Positions 13,262 through 28,018 of a DNA stretch of 28,018 nt are shown piece by piece. The DNA is from UBA7657 sp049652985 (GTDB taxonomy: Bacteria > Pseudomonadota > Alphaproteobacteria > Micavibrionales > Micavibrionaceae). The notes beneath the pieces were generated by a model. The model was not told the DNA's origin. It was given only the letters and a program-made list of their open reading frames with translations, and ran no database searches. Numbering within the stretch: the first letter of the stretch is position 1; each line of letters starts with the position of its first letter. The translations under genes were made by a program, and so were the position numbers. The stretch lies in contig JBASFK010000003.1 in the NCBI GenBank assembly GCA_049652985.1, positions 1 through 28,018 of the forward strand. Reading direction: 5' to 3'.

Positions 13262-13777
13262 ATGGCAATGACCCGCACGGAAAAAGAAGCGGAAGTTAAA
13301 GAACTGAACGAGCGTTTCTCGAATAACGAACTCGTGGTTCTGACTCATTTTACCGGTTTGACCGTCGCGCAAGTGACCAAGTTCCGCCGCGAACTGGTGG
13401 CCAACGGCGCAAGCTACAAAGTCACGAAAAATTCACTGGCGAAAATTGCGCTGAAAGGCACGAAGTTCGAAGCGATCTCTGATAAATTTGTCGGCCCGAC
13501 CGGCGTTGCGACGTCGAAGGACCCCGTAGCCGCTGCCAAGGTCGCGCATAATTTCGCCAAGGCAAATGACAAGCTCATTATTCTCGGCGGCCAGCTCGGC
13601 GATAAAATTCTTGACGCCAATGCTGTTAAGGCACTTGCGCAACTGCCCTCGCTCGACGAGCTTCGCGCAAAACTGCTTGGACTGTTCCAGGCGCCCGCGC
13701 AGAAAATCGCCGGCGTTCTCCAGGCTCCCGCAAGAGACCTGGTCGGCGTCACGAAGGCATACGGCGAGAAGAAATAA
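13262..13777 (+). CDS. rplJ: 50S ribosomal protein L10
   Basis: A 171-residue L10, which anchors the L7/L12 dimers to the stalk base and usually represses its own mRNA. The start is the ATG at 13262, 8 bases after AGGAG (13249-13253); a longer frame to 13223 has no ribosome site and no similarity. Family segments are MTRTEKEAEVKELNERF, the LRRE-type FRRELVANGASYKVTKNSLAK, GPTGVATSKDPVAAAK, and the helical C-terminal tail (LLGLFQAPAQKIAGVLQAPA) that binds L12. rplL follows after 44 bases. Confidence 0.97.
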   Translation: MAMTRTEKEAEVKELNERFSNNELVVLTHFTGLTVAQVTKFRRELVANGASYKVTKNSLAKIALKGTKFEAISDKFVGPTGVATSKDPVAAAKVAHNFAKANDKLIILGGQLGDKILDANAVKALAQLPSLDELRAKLLGLFQAPAQKIAGVLQAPARDLVGVTKAYGEKK

Positions 13778-13821
13778 GTTTTGGGTTTTAATTTTTAACT
13801 GTTCAATGAAGGAGAAAGTAA

Positions 13822-14199
13822 ATGTCTGCAAATCTTGATAAACTGGTTGATGAACTGTCGAAACTGAGCGTGCTTGAAGCCGCTGAACTTTCGAAACTGC
13901 TGGAAGAGAAGTGGGGCGTAACCGCTGCCGCTGCTGCTCCGGTGATGATGGCTGCCGCTGGCGGCGGCGCTGCCGCTGCTGAAGAGAAAGACGCATTTGA
14001 CGTCGTTCTCGTTGAAGGCGGAGCGAACAAAATCAACGTCATTAAAGAAGTCCGTGCGATCACGGGCCTCGGCCTTAAAGAAGCCAAAGACCTCGTTGAG
14101 GCCGGCGGCAAAGTCGTTAAGGAAGGCGCCAAGAAGGACGAAGCTGAGAAACTCAAGAAGCAGCTCGAAGCCGCAGGCGCAAAAGTCGAACTCAAGTAA
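13822..14199 (+). CDS. rplL: 50S ribosomal protein L7/L12
   Basis: A 125-residue L7/L12, the multicopy stalk protein that recruits EF-G and EF-Tu. It has an N-terminal dimerisation domain (LDKLVDELSKLSVLEAAELS), an alanine-rich hinge (residues about 33-54), and a C-terminal factor-binding domain with NKINVIKEVRAITGLGLKEA and KDLVEAGGKVVKEG. GAAGGAG precedes the ATG. A strong terminator follows, so polymerase genes are not simply read through from here. Confidence 0.98.
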   Translation: MSANLDKLVDELSKLSVLEAAELSKLLEEKWGVTAAAAAPVMMAAAGGGAAAAEEKDAFDVVLVEGGANKINVIKEVRAITGLGLKEAKDLVEAGGKVVKEGAKKDEAEKLKKQLEAAGAKVELK

Positions 14200-14222
14200 T
14201 TTCGGCTTAGCCTAAGAATATG

Positions 14223-14254
14223 AAAGAGGGGCCCGGTTTGGCCCCTCTTTTTAT
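14223..14254 (+). terminator. Terminator after rplL
   Basis: AAAGAGGGGCC and GGCCCCTCTTT surround a short loop, followed by TTTATTT. This position often holds the attenuator between rplL and rpoB; here a new promoter and two extra genes follow. Confidence 0.92.
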
Positions 14255-14282
14255 TTGCCAGGCGGAAAGTATTTGCTATAAA
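14255..14282 (+). promoter_or_regulatory. Promoter of the inserted small-gene pair
   Basis: TTGCCA (14255-14260) and TATAAA (14277-14282) are 16 bases apart, right after the rplL terminator. Transcription would start near 14289, some 19 bases before the first gene. Confidence 0.6.
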
Positions 14283-14307
14283 CGACGTTAAGCAGGGAGT
14301 TGGGAAA

Positions 14308-14721
14308 ATGTGGTACAACCGGAGCGGTTCTTTAATCCAGACCGAGAGTCTTCATCCCGTGGTTGAGAATCTCGGAACGGCATTCATAATCGCGCTCAGC
14401 ATTTACGCTGCTGTACCCGCGCCCCAGCATGATGAAAACAAATTTGCTTTGGAAGAAAGTGCCGCCGTTACAACTGTAGCTTACAACCCTGACGCCAAAG
14501 CAGGCGAAACGGTGCATGAGCCAAGGCATGGCGGCCCAGACAATCAGAAAATCCGCGAGATTTTACATGCAGCTGGCAGGCCGAGCGATCAGAAGTCTAT
14601 ACAACAAATGAAAGCTCTCAGCCGCAGGGGCGAAATGAATTGCGCTTCGAGGGGCTCAGCAGAAGACGAGGTCTGCAGGCAAATTCACGACCTTCTTTAC
14701 CCCGAACCCGCGCAACCCTAA
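14308..14721 (+). CDS. Small membrane-anchored protein, paralogue 1 (C-x10-C domain)
   Basis: A 137-residue protein of unknown family. A hydrophobic segment at about residues 22-39 (NLGTAFIIALSIYAAVPA) looks like a membrane anchor or uncleaved signal, followed by a linker of about 40 residues and a C-terminal domain from residue 82. That domain starts IREILHAAG, contains LSRRGEMNCA and VCRQIHD, and ends PEPAQP. It is clearly related to the end of the next gene's product, with Cys112 and Cys123 spaced identically there. The two cysteines might form a disulphide if the domain is periplasmic. AGGGAG lies 8 bases before the ATG. It has its own promoter and overlaps no core gene. Confidence 0.78.
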   Translation: MWYNRSGSLIQTESLHPVVENLGTAFIIALSIYAAVPAPQHDENKFALEESAAVTTVAYNPDAKAGETVHEPRHGGPDNQKIREILHAAGRPSDQKSIQQMKALSRRGEMNCASRGSAEDEVCRQIHDLLYPEPAQP

Positions 14722-14733
14722 GGGCAACCCAGC

Positions 14734-15099
14734 ATGACAACAGAGAACAACGAACAGCCCGCTAACCTTGATGATTTTGGTCCGGTCGCTCACATGAGCC
14801 CGTATCCTAAAAGGAGTAAGCGTATGCCTCTTACTTCAAAGATGTATTGGGGGGCGATGGCATTTTCGACGTTTGTGCTGGCAGTAATGATTAACACTGC
14901 AATCGATGAAGCAGCGCGAGACAGAGAAATCCGCAACATTTTCATGGCTGCTGGCGCTACCGATGCCAAGGAAATTAAAATGATGACCCAGCTTAGCCGC
15001 GGGAATAAAAAAAGCTGTGCCCTGTTGGCCCCATCACGGGAGCAGGTATGTAAAGAGGTTCATGACAGGTTTTTTAGTCAAGAACCCGCGCCGCCTTAA
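14734..15099 (+). CDS. Small membrane-anchored protein, paralogue 2 (C-x10-C domain)
   Basis: A 121-residue protein from the ATG at 14734, 12 bases after the previous stop. An alternative in-frame ATG at 14824 (91 residues) has a much stronger ribosome site (AAAAGGAG, 7 bases upstream), so the start is uncertain. After a basic stretch (PKRSKRMPLTSK) comes one membrane helix (residues about 36-52). The C-terminal domain from residue 66 runs IRNIFMAAGATDAKEI, then LSRGNKKSCA, VCKEVHDRFF and a final EPAPP. Cys95 and Cys106 match Cys112 and Cys123 of the preceding protein, and I-R-x-I, AAG, LSR, CA and VC-x-x-x-HD are shared. Tandem duplication followed by divergence of the N-termini is the simplest origin. 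The function is unknown. Confidence 0.76.
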   Translation: MTTENNEQPANLDDFGPVAHMSPYPKRSKRMPLTSKMYWGAMAFSTFVLAVMINTAIDEAARDREIRNIFMAAGATDAKEIKMMTQLSRGNKKSCALLAPSREQVCKEVHDRFFSQEPAPP

Positions 15100-15160
15100 C
15101 GGCTTTTGATTTTCATAATATATAGCCGATGTCCTTGAAGCGATTCATTAGTGAATCCAG

Positions 15161-15191
15161 TTGACATTATTTTAGCGCTAGTCCATATAAC
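15161..15191 (+). promoter_or_regulatory. Promoter of rpoB-rpoC and long leader
   Basis: A perfect TTGACA (15161-15166) is followed by ATATAA or TATAAC (15185-15191), giving an 18- or 19-base spacer. Transcription from about 15197 leaves a leader of about 190 nt before rpoB. The 15100-15390 stretch holds no other gene. Confidence 0.55.
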
Positions 15192-15333
15192 TGACAAAAT
15201 TCGGGCATGACGTGAGCATTTTTAAGACTGACCGGGGTTCCGCTCCGTAGATAAATTATTGTAAAAGCTGCATCTTTTTTTCGGAAACGAAGACAAAGAG
15301 GCGGCATTTTATGCTTTGAAACAAGGGGTGTCG

Positions 15334-15353
15334 CCGATTCGGGCCCGGATCGG
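15334..15353 (+). promoter_or_regulatory. Hairpin in the rpoB leader
   Basis: CCGATTCG-GGCC-CGGATCGG forms an 8-bp stem (one G-T pair) with a 4-base loop, 37 bases before the rpoB start. It has no T-run, so it is not a terminator; a processing or regulatory role is possible. Confidence 0.4.
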
Positions 15354-15390
15354 ATAGACCCACAGAGGAAAAACAAGGACTGAAAAGACC

Positions 15391-19686
<4,296 letters not shown>

Positions 19687-19731
19687 TTGTCACAAGACGA
19701 ATTAAAAAAAGAATTATAAAGGAAGCGCACA

Positions 19732-23961
<4,230 letters not shown>

Positions 23962-23979
23962 GCACGGTAAAATAAATTG

Positions 23980-24018
23980 AAAAAGGGCCCCCATTCAATT
24001 CGAAGGCGGGCCCTTTTT
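23980..24018 (+). terminator. Terminator after rpoC
   Basis: AAAAAGGGCCC and GGGCCCTTTTT surround a 17-base loop, beginning 19 bases after the rpoC stop codon. A/T symmetry would also allow function on the minus strand. Confidence 0.9.
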
Positions 24019-24145
24019 AGTGCCTTTATTTACGGGATTTACTGCATTACACTTTGGCTGCAAGCAAAAAGGGAAATGATATGGAAGCGTTATCCCGGCA
24101 GGCCGCTTAATAGGTTTTAACAAAGTAACTAATGAGGAAAAAAAC

Positions 24146-24409
24146 ATGTCATCGAAACAGGAAGAAGCCAGAGCTACTCTTAACACGATTGCCGGGCAAT
24201 TCAGCGAAGCCAATGGCGGGCCTTTGACCGGCGTGGCAAAGATATTGCCCGGAAGACCCGGTGAAAAACCGCGTTTTGTTTTTAGTTCAGCAAGAACACT
24301 AACTCAGGATGAAAAGGCAGTATTACCGACTAGATGTAACGGCTTTGATGTTGGATATGTTATTGATCCTAAAGAACAATTTGCCAGCGATTTAATTTTA
24401 CATAATTAA
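24146..24409 (+). CDS. Unrecognised 87-residue protein between rpoC and rpsL
   Basis: An 87-residue frame starting MSSKQEEARATLNTIAGQF. It reads as a short N-terminal helix, a Gly/Pro-rich middle (GGPLTGVAKILPGRPGEKPR), two strand-like segments (FVFSSA, VGYVIDP) and a polar end. It has no signal peptide or membrane segment and a single Cys. TGAGGA lies 8 bases before the ATG. Neither family nor function is recognised. Its promoter is unclear (TTGGCT / TGATAT at about 24053-24081 is weak), and a small hairpin terminator follows at 24459. It interrupts the usual rpoC-rpsL adjacency. The A+T content is higher than in the neighbouring ribosomal genes. Confidence 0.65.
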   Translation: MSSKQEEARATLNTIAGQFSEANGGPLTGVAKILPGRPGEKPRFVFSSARTLTQDEKAVLPTRCNGFDVGYVIDPKEQFASDLILHN

Positions 24410-24458
24410 TAAATTCCAGGCATGACTGACTACTTTTCCGGAGGAGTCTGATGTTTTT

Positions 24459-24482
24459 CAGAGGAAAATTTCCGCTGTTTTT
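24459..24482 (+). terminator. Weak terminator after the 87-residue gene
   Basis: CAG-A-GGA / TCC-G-CTG around an A/T loop, followed by TTTTT. The stem is short with one mismatch, so the call is tentative. A 33-codon frame with a GGAGGAG ribosome-like site (24451-24552) overlaps it and is not called. Confidence 0.4.
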
Positions 24483-24510
24483 CCCATACCGGCGATTAAT
24501 TAATAACTTC

Positions 24511-24539
24511 TTGACCTTCCCATGCCTTTTCCCTATATT
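24511..24539 (+). promoter_or_regulatory. Strong promoter of the str operon
   Basis: TTGACC and TATATT are separated by exactly 17 bases. Transcription would start near 24546, about 290 nt before rpsL and 8 nt before the closing stem of a structured RNA. Confidence 0.7.
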
Positions 24540-24553
24540 CCGCCGCAATTGAA

Positions 24554-24758
24554 TGGATGGGCTGGCCGTAGGTCACGAATACGACTTAAACGCAGCTCGT
24601 TGGGTTTCTCCGAACGACTTGATCCAGTAGGGGAAATGCAACATCCGAACAAGCGGTTTTGATCTCTCGTAGCGCGAATCGAAACCTGCCGGATGCTCTG
24701 TGGAAGACATGGATTTAATTGACTCGTCCCTGTAATCCGCGCTAAATGCCCCCATCCA
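24554..24758 (+). ncRNA. Structured RNA or leader upstream of rpsL, family unrecognised
   Basis: The closing stem is TGGATGGG (24554-24561) with CCCATCCA (24751-24758), 8 perfect pairs. Inside are TCGTTGGG (24597-24604) with CCGAACGA (24610-24617), one mismatch; ATCCA (24622-24626) with TGGAT (24710-24714); CATCCG (24642-24647) with CGGATG (24690-24695); and GGTTTTGAT (24655-24663) with ATCGAAACC (24678-24686). The last three are nested. One G-U pair in the inner stem favours the plus strand. The RNA begins just after a strong promoter, and no convincing protein is encoded on either strand. I do not see signatures of tmRNA, RNase P, SRP RNA or common riboswitches. It may be the 5' leader of rpsL-rpsG-fusA-tuf or an independent RNA; between it and rpsL (24759-24834) there is no clear terminator. 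Confidence 0.5.
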
Positions 24759-24834
24759 AAACAGAATTCGCCCTGGACCAATGTAGCCGGGGCCCGGTTG
24801 TTTGAGACTTTTTATTTTTTAAAGGGAATTTTTA

Positions 24835-25206
24835 ATGCCGACAATTCAACAGCTCATCCGCAAGCCGCGCCAGAAAGCGGTGAACAGGAAAAAGAACCGC
24901 GCGCTGAAAAGCAACCCGCAACGTCGCGGCGTTTGCACGCGTGTTTACACCACGACACCGAAGAAGCCGAACTCGGCTCTGCGTAAGGTCGCGAAGGTTC
25001 GCCTGACAACCGGCATGGAAGTGATCTGCTATATTCCCGGCGAAGGCCACAATCTGCAGGAACACTCCGTCGTCATGGTGCGCGGCGGCCGTATTAAAGA
25101 CCTTCCCGGCGTTCGCTATACCATCATCCGCGGTACGCTCGACACCCAGGGTGTCAAAGACAGAAAACAATCCCGTTCCCGTTACGGCACGAAACGCCCC
25201 AAATAA
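24835..25206 (+). CDS. rpsL: 30S ribosomal protein S12
   Basis: A 123-residue S12, full length, at the decoding centre. It starts MPTIQQLIRKPRQK and contains TTTPKKPNSALRKVAKVRL and GEGHNLQEHSVVMVRGGRIK. The two lysines whose substitution gives streptomycin resistance elsewhere (in PKKPNS and RIKDLPG) are both unchanged. AAAGGGA lies 7 bases before the ATG. It is first in the str operon, with rpsG 12 bases downstream. Confidence 0.98.
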   Translation: MPTIQQLIRKPRQKAVNRKKNRALKSNPQRRGVCTRVYTTTPKKPNSALRKVAKVRLTTGMEVICYIPGEGHNLQEHSVVMVRGGRIKDLPGVRYTIIRGTLDTQGVKDRKQSRSRYGTKRPK

Positions 25207-25218
25207 TCAGGAGAAAAC

Positions 25219-25725
25219 ATGTCACGTCGCCACTCAGCCGATAAACGCGAAATTCTTCCCGATCCTAAATTCGGGGATCTCGTCCTGTCCAAATTCATCA
25301 ACTGCGTCATGACGCGTGGCAAGAAATCCATCGCCGAGCGCATTGTGTACGGCGCGCTCGAGATCATCGAGAAAAAAGCCGCCAACCAGAACTTCGAAGG
25401 CGAAACGGAAGAAGCGACAAACAAGGGCATGATGGTTTTCCACCGTGCCCTTAAGCGTGTTAAGCCCAAGCTGGAAGTCCGCTCCCGCCGCGTCGGCGGT
25501 GCGACCTACCAGGTCCCGGTCGAAGTCCGTCATGACCGCGGCGTCGCACTTGCGATCCGCTGGCTCATCGAAGGCGCAAACGGCCGTTCCGAAAAAACGA
25601 TGATGGAGCGCCTGGCTTCTGAAATTCTCGACGCCGCCAACGACCGCGGCAACGCGATCAAGAAGCGCGACGACACCCATAAAATGGCCGAAGCCAACAA
25701 GGCCTTCGCGCACTACCGCTGGTAA
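25219..25725 (+). CDS. rpsG: 30S ribosomal protein S7 with internal insertion
   Basis: A 168-residue S7, longer than the usual 156. S7 nucleates assembly of the 30S head and lines the E site; in E. coli it also represses the str operon. Family segments are MSRRHSADKREILPDPKFGD, LEVRSRRVGGATYQVPVEVR, and the C-terminal NKAFAHYRW. The extra length lies at about residues 54-71, where a polar acidic stretch (AANQNFEGETEEATNKG) replaces the short linker before VFHRAL. The frame is intact, so it is not a frameshift artefact. AGGAG precedes the ATG; fusA follows after 28 bases. Confidence 0.97.
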   Translation: MSRRHSADKREILPDPKFGDLVLSKFINCVMTRGKKSIAERIVYGALEIIEKKAANQNFEGETEEATNKGMMVFHRALKRVKPKLEVRSRRVGGATYQVPVEVRHDRGVALAIRWLIEGANGRSEKTMMERLASEILDAANDRGNAIKKRDDTHKMAEANKAFAHYRW

Positions 25726-25753
25726 TCAAAAGAGAAACAAGGAACACATTATA

Positions 25754-27862
25754 ATGTCACGCGCCCACCCCATCGACCAGTACCGCAACTTCGGCATCAT
25801 GGCGCATATCGACGCCGGTAAAACGACGACGACAGAGCGCGTCCTGTATTACACGGGCAAGTCGCACAAGATCGGCGAAGTGCATGACGGCGCAGCGACG
25901 ATGGACTGGATGGAACAGGAGCAGGAGCGCGGCATCACGATTACCTCCGCCGCGACGACGACTTTCTGGAAGGGCCCCGAACACGGTACGCACCCCGGCC
26001 AGATGTTCCGCATGAATATTATCGACACGCCTGGCCACGTTGACTTCACGATTGAAGTCGAGCGTTCGCTCCGCGTCCTCGACGGCGCAGTCTGCCTTCT
26101 CGACGGCAACCAGGGCGTCGAACCCCAGACCGAAACCGTCTGGCGCCAGGGCGACAAATACAAAGTTCCGCGCATCATCTTCGCCAACAAGATGGACAAG
26201 ATCGGCGCGAATTTTTATGACTGCATCGACAGCGTTAAAAAGCGCCTCGGTATCGACCCAGCCGTTCTGACGCTGCCCATCGGTATCGAATCCGATTTCG
26301 TCGGCATCGTCGACCTGATCACCATGAAGGCGACCATCTGGGATTCCGACACGCTCGGCGCAACGTTCCAGATTAAAGACATTCCTGCCGACCTCGTCGA
26401 CAAGGCGAAAGAATACCGCGAGAAGCTCATCGAAAAGGCCGTCGAGCTGGACGATACCGCGATGGAAGCCTACCTGAACGGCAAGGAGCCGGACATTGCG
26501 ACGCTGAAAAAATGCATCCGCAAGGGCACGATCGCATTCAAACTCGTTCCTATGATGTGCGGCAGCGCCTTCAAGAACAAGGGTGTTCAGCCGATGCTGG
26601 ATGCGGTTGTTGACTACCTGCCGTCGCCCGTTGATGTCGGCGCCGTTCACGGTAAAAAAGTCGACAGCGATGAAGACGATACGCGCGAATGCTCGGAAAC
26701 CGCGCCGTTCTCCGGCCTCGCTTTCAAAATCATGAACGACCCGTTCGTTGGAACGCTGACCTTCGTCCGCATTTATTCGGGCAAGCTCGAAGCCGGTTCC
26801 TACGTCATCAACTCCGTCAAGGACAAGAAAGAACGCATCGGCCGTATGCTGCTGATGCATGCCAACAACCGTGAAGAAATCAAATCGGCGGAAGCCGGTG
26901 ACATCGTTGCGCTTGTCGGTCTGAAAGACACGACGACCGGCGACACGCTGTGCGACCCGGACAAACCGATCGTGCTGGAGCGCATGGAATTCCCCGATCC
27001 CGTTATCGAGATCGCCGTCGAGCCGAAAACAAAGGCCGACCAGGAGAAAATGGGTATCGCCCTGCAGCGTCTCGCTGGCGAAGACCCGTCCTTCCGCGTT
27101 TCCGTGGATCACGAGTCCGGCCAGACGATCATGAAGGGCATGGGCGAGTTGCACCTCGACATTCTCGTTGATCGCATGAAGCGCGAATTCAAAGTCGAAG
27201 CGAATATCGGCGCGCCGCAGGTTGCCTACCGCGAAACAATCACGAAAAAAGCCGAAGTTACCTACACGCACAAGAAACAGACCGGCGGCTCCGGCCAGTT
27301 CGCAAAAATGACCGTTGTTTTTGAACCCAATGAATCGGGCAAAGGCTACGAATTCGAAAACGAAATCGTCGGCGGCGCGATTCCCAAAGAATACATCCCG
27401 GGTGTTGAAAAAGGCTTCATGAGCGCAAAGGAAACAGGCATTATCGCCGGCTTCCCGGTCGTGGATTTCAAGATCAGCCTGATCGACGGTTCGTACCATG
27501 ACGTCGACTCCTCGGCGCTGGCATTCGAAATCGCCGCCAAGGCCGCGTTTAAAGAAGGTATCGCCAAGGCCGGCCCGCAACTGCTCGAGCCGATGATGAA
27601 AGTCGAAGTCGTTACGCCCGAGGAATATATGGGCGACGTCATCGGCGACCTGAACTCGCGCCGCGGCCAGATCAACAACATGGAAGACCGCGGTAACGCG
27701 AAAGTCGTAACGGCTCTCGTCCCGCTGGCCTCTATGTTTGGCTATATCAACACGCTGCGCTCGATGTCGCAGGGCCGCGCGCAATACACGATGCAATTCG
27801 ACCACTACGCCGCTGTTCCGGCGAACGTGGCCGAAGAAGTCAAAGCGAAACTCGCTGGTTAA
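25754..27862 (+). CDS. fusA: Elongation factor G
   Basis: A 702-residue EF-G, the GTPase that drives ribosomal translocation and, with RRF, recycling. The G domain carries the P-loop AHIDAGKTTTTER, the switch region GITITSAATT, DTPGHVDF and NKMDKIGANF. Domains II-V follow, with GKGYEFENEIVGGAIPKEYI in domain IV and the domain V end RSMSQGRAQYTMQFDHYAAV. Length and order are normal. The upstream bases AAGAGAAACAAGGA supply the ribosome site. tuf follows after 32 bases. Confidence 0.98.
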   Translation: MSRAHPIDQYRNFGIMAHIDAGKTTTTERVLYYTGKSHKIGEVHDGAATMDWMEQEQERGITITSAATTTFWKGPEHGTHPGQMFRMNIIDTPGHVDFTIEVERSLRVLDGAVCLLDGNQGVEPQTETVWRQGDKYKVPRIIFANKMDKIGANFYDCIDSVKKRLGIDPAVLTLPIGIESDFVGIVDLITMKATIWDSDTLGATFQIKDIPADLVDKAKEYREKLIEKAVELDDTAMEAYLNGKEPDIATLKKCIRKGTIAFKLVPMMCGSAFKNKGVQPMLDAVVDYLPSPVDVGAVHGKKVDSDEDDTRECSETAPFSGLAFKIMNDPFVGTLTFVRIYSGKLEAGSYVINSVKDKKERIGRMLLMHANNREEIKSAEAGDIVALVGLKDTTTGDTLCDPDKPIVLERMEFPDPVIEIAVEPKTKADQEKMGIALQRLAGEDPSFRVSVDHESGQTIMKGMGELHLDILVDRMKREFKVEANIGAPQVAYRETITKKAEVTYTHKKQTGGSGQFAKMTVVFEPNESGKGYEFENEIVGGAIPKEYIPGVEKGFMSAKETGIIAGFPVVDFKISLIDGSYHDVDSSALAFEIAAKAAFKEGIAKAGPQLLEPMMKVEVVTPEEYMGDVIGDLNSRRGQINNMEDRGNAKVVTALVPLASMFGYINTLRSMSQGRAQYTMQFDHYAAVPANVAEEVKAKLAG

Positions 27863-27894
27863 AAGTTTAAACGATTTGAAAAAGGAGCACTAAA

Positions 27895-28018
27895 ATGTCT
27901 AAGGAAAAATTCGAGCGGAACAAGCCGCACGTGAATATCGGAACGATCGGTCACGTTGACCACGGGAAGACGACTTTGACGGCGGCGCTGACGAAGCTGT
28001 TTTCGAAGAACCCGCAGG
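27895..28018 (+). CDS. tuf: Elongation factor Tu, N-terminal part (cut by window end)
   Basis: The first 41 codons of a second EF-Tu gene. The product starts MSKEKFERNKPHVNIGTIGH, and the P-loop GHVDHGKT follows, then LTAALTKLFSKNPQ. AAAGGAG lies 8 bases before the ATG. This is the str-operon copy, in the same orientation as the copy whose end opens the window. Synonymous choices here (ggg, aag, ttg, gcg) look different from fusA just upstream, but the fragment is too short to judge. Confidence 0.97.
   Translation, partial: MSKEKFERNKPHVNIGTIGHVDHGKTTLTAALTKLFSKNPQ

Noticed and set aside
24451..24552. 33-codon Phe-rich frame with GGAGGAG upstream of its ATG
   Set aside because: Ribosome-site spacing is only 4 bases, the frame runs through a terminator-like hairpin and the rpsL promoter, and the composition is not convincing.
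24533..24781. Minus-strand frames of 60-82 codons opposite the rpsL leader
   Set aside because: No ribosome site, and the region is better explained as structured plus-strand RNA; frames are probably by-products of its composition.
24781..24820. GC-rich hairpin plus T-rich tract as a terminator before rpsL
   Set aside because: The stem is 4-5 bp and the T-tract begins over ten bases later, so it does not fit an intrinsic terminator.

Overview
The window looks like the chromosome of an alphaproteobacterium with moderately high GC. Evidence: the order secE-nusG-rplKAJL-rpoBC-rpsL-rpsG-fusA-tuf, an EF-Tu copy at each end, an EF-Tu/tRNA-Trp neighbourhood upstream of secE, and RpoB, RpoC and EF-G sequences of proteobacterial type. 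I cannot name the genus; a deep-branching lineage (Micavibrio- or Rhodospirillales-like) is only an inference. No phage, transposase, integrase or CRISPR array is visible.

Layout. 1-112: 3' end of a first tuf gene and its terminator. 195-1922: a secreted DUF4919-like protein and a CYTH-domain protein. 2002-2077: tRNA-Trp. 2159-3844: two minus-strand genes, a cold-shock protein (cspA type) and an unrecognised 393-aa protein in AT-richer DNA; an imperfect copy of the tRNA-Trp 3' end lies between them. 3988-9876: glycine cleavage locus gcvT - M50 protease - gcvH - gcvPA - gcvPB, with a 41-codon antisense gene that has its own terminator between gcvPA and gcvPB. 9921-10684: a minus-strand 51-codon gene, probably leaderless, and a cyclic-nucleotide-binding protein. 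10922-28018: the transcription/translation supercluster secE nusG rplK rplA / rplJ rplL / two small paralogous membrane-protein genes / rpoB rpoC / an 87-aa unknown gene / rpsL rpsG fusA tuf (second copy, cut by the window end).

The supercluster appears to be split into separate transcription units by visible terminators and promoters: a terminator after rplA; a promoter, a candidate L10 leader and an attenuator-like hairpin before rplJ; a terminator after rplL followed at once by a promoter for the inserted small genes; a promoter and long leader before rpoB; a terminator after rpoC; and a strong promoter followed by about 290 nt of untranslated RNA before rpsL. That RNA has an 8-bp closing stem starting 8 nt after the predicted start point and several nested perfect or near-perfect stems, and is the best candidate here for an undescribed element. 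The second is the pair of tandem paralogues (shared C-x10-C domain behind a membrane anchor) between rplL and rpoB, which are normally adjacent.

Functionally, the core genes supply protein export (SecE), transcription (RNA polymerase, NusG) and the ribosome (L11, L1, L10, L7/L12, S12, S7, EF-G, EF-Tu). The glycine cleavage genes encode the T, H and split P proteins that feed one-carbon units into folate. All promoter, terminator and RNA-structure calls were made by eye.
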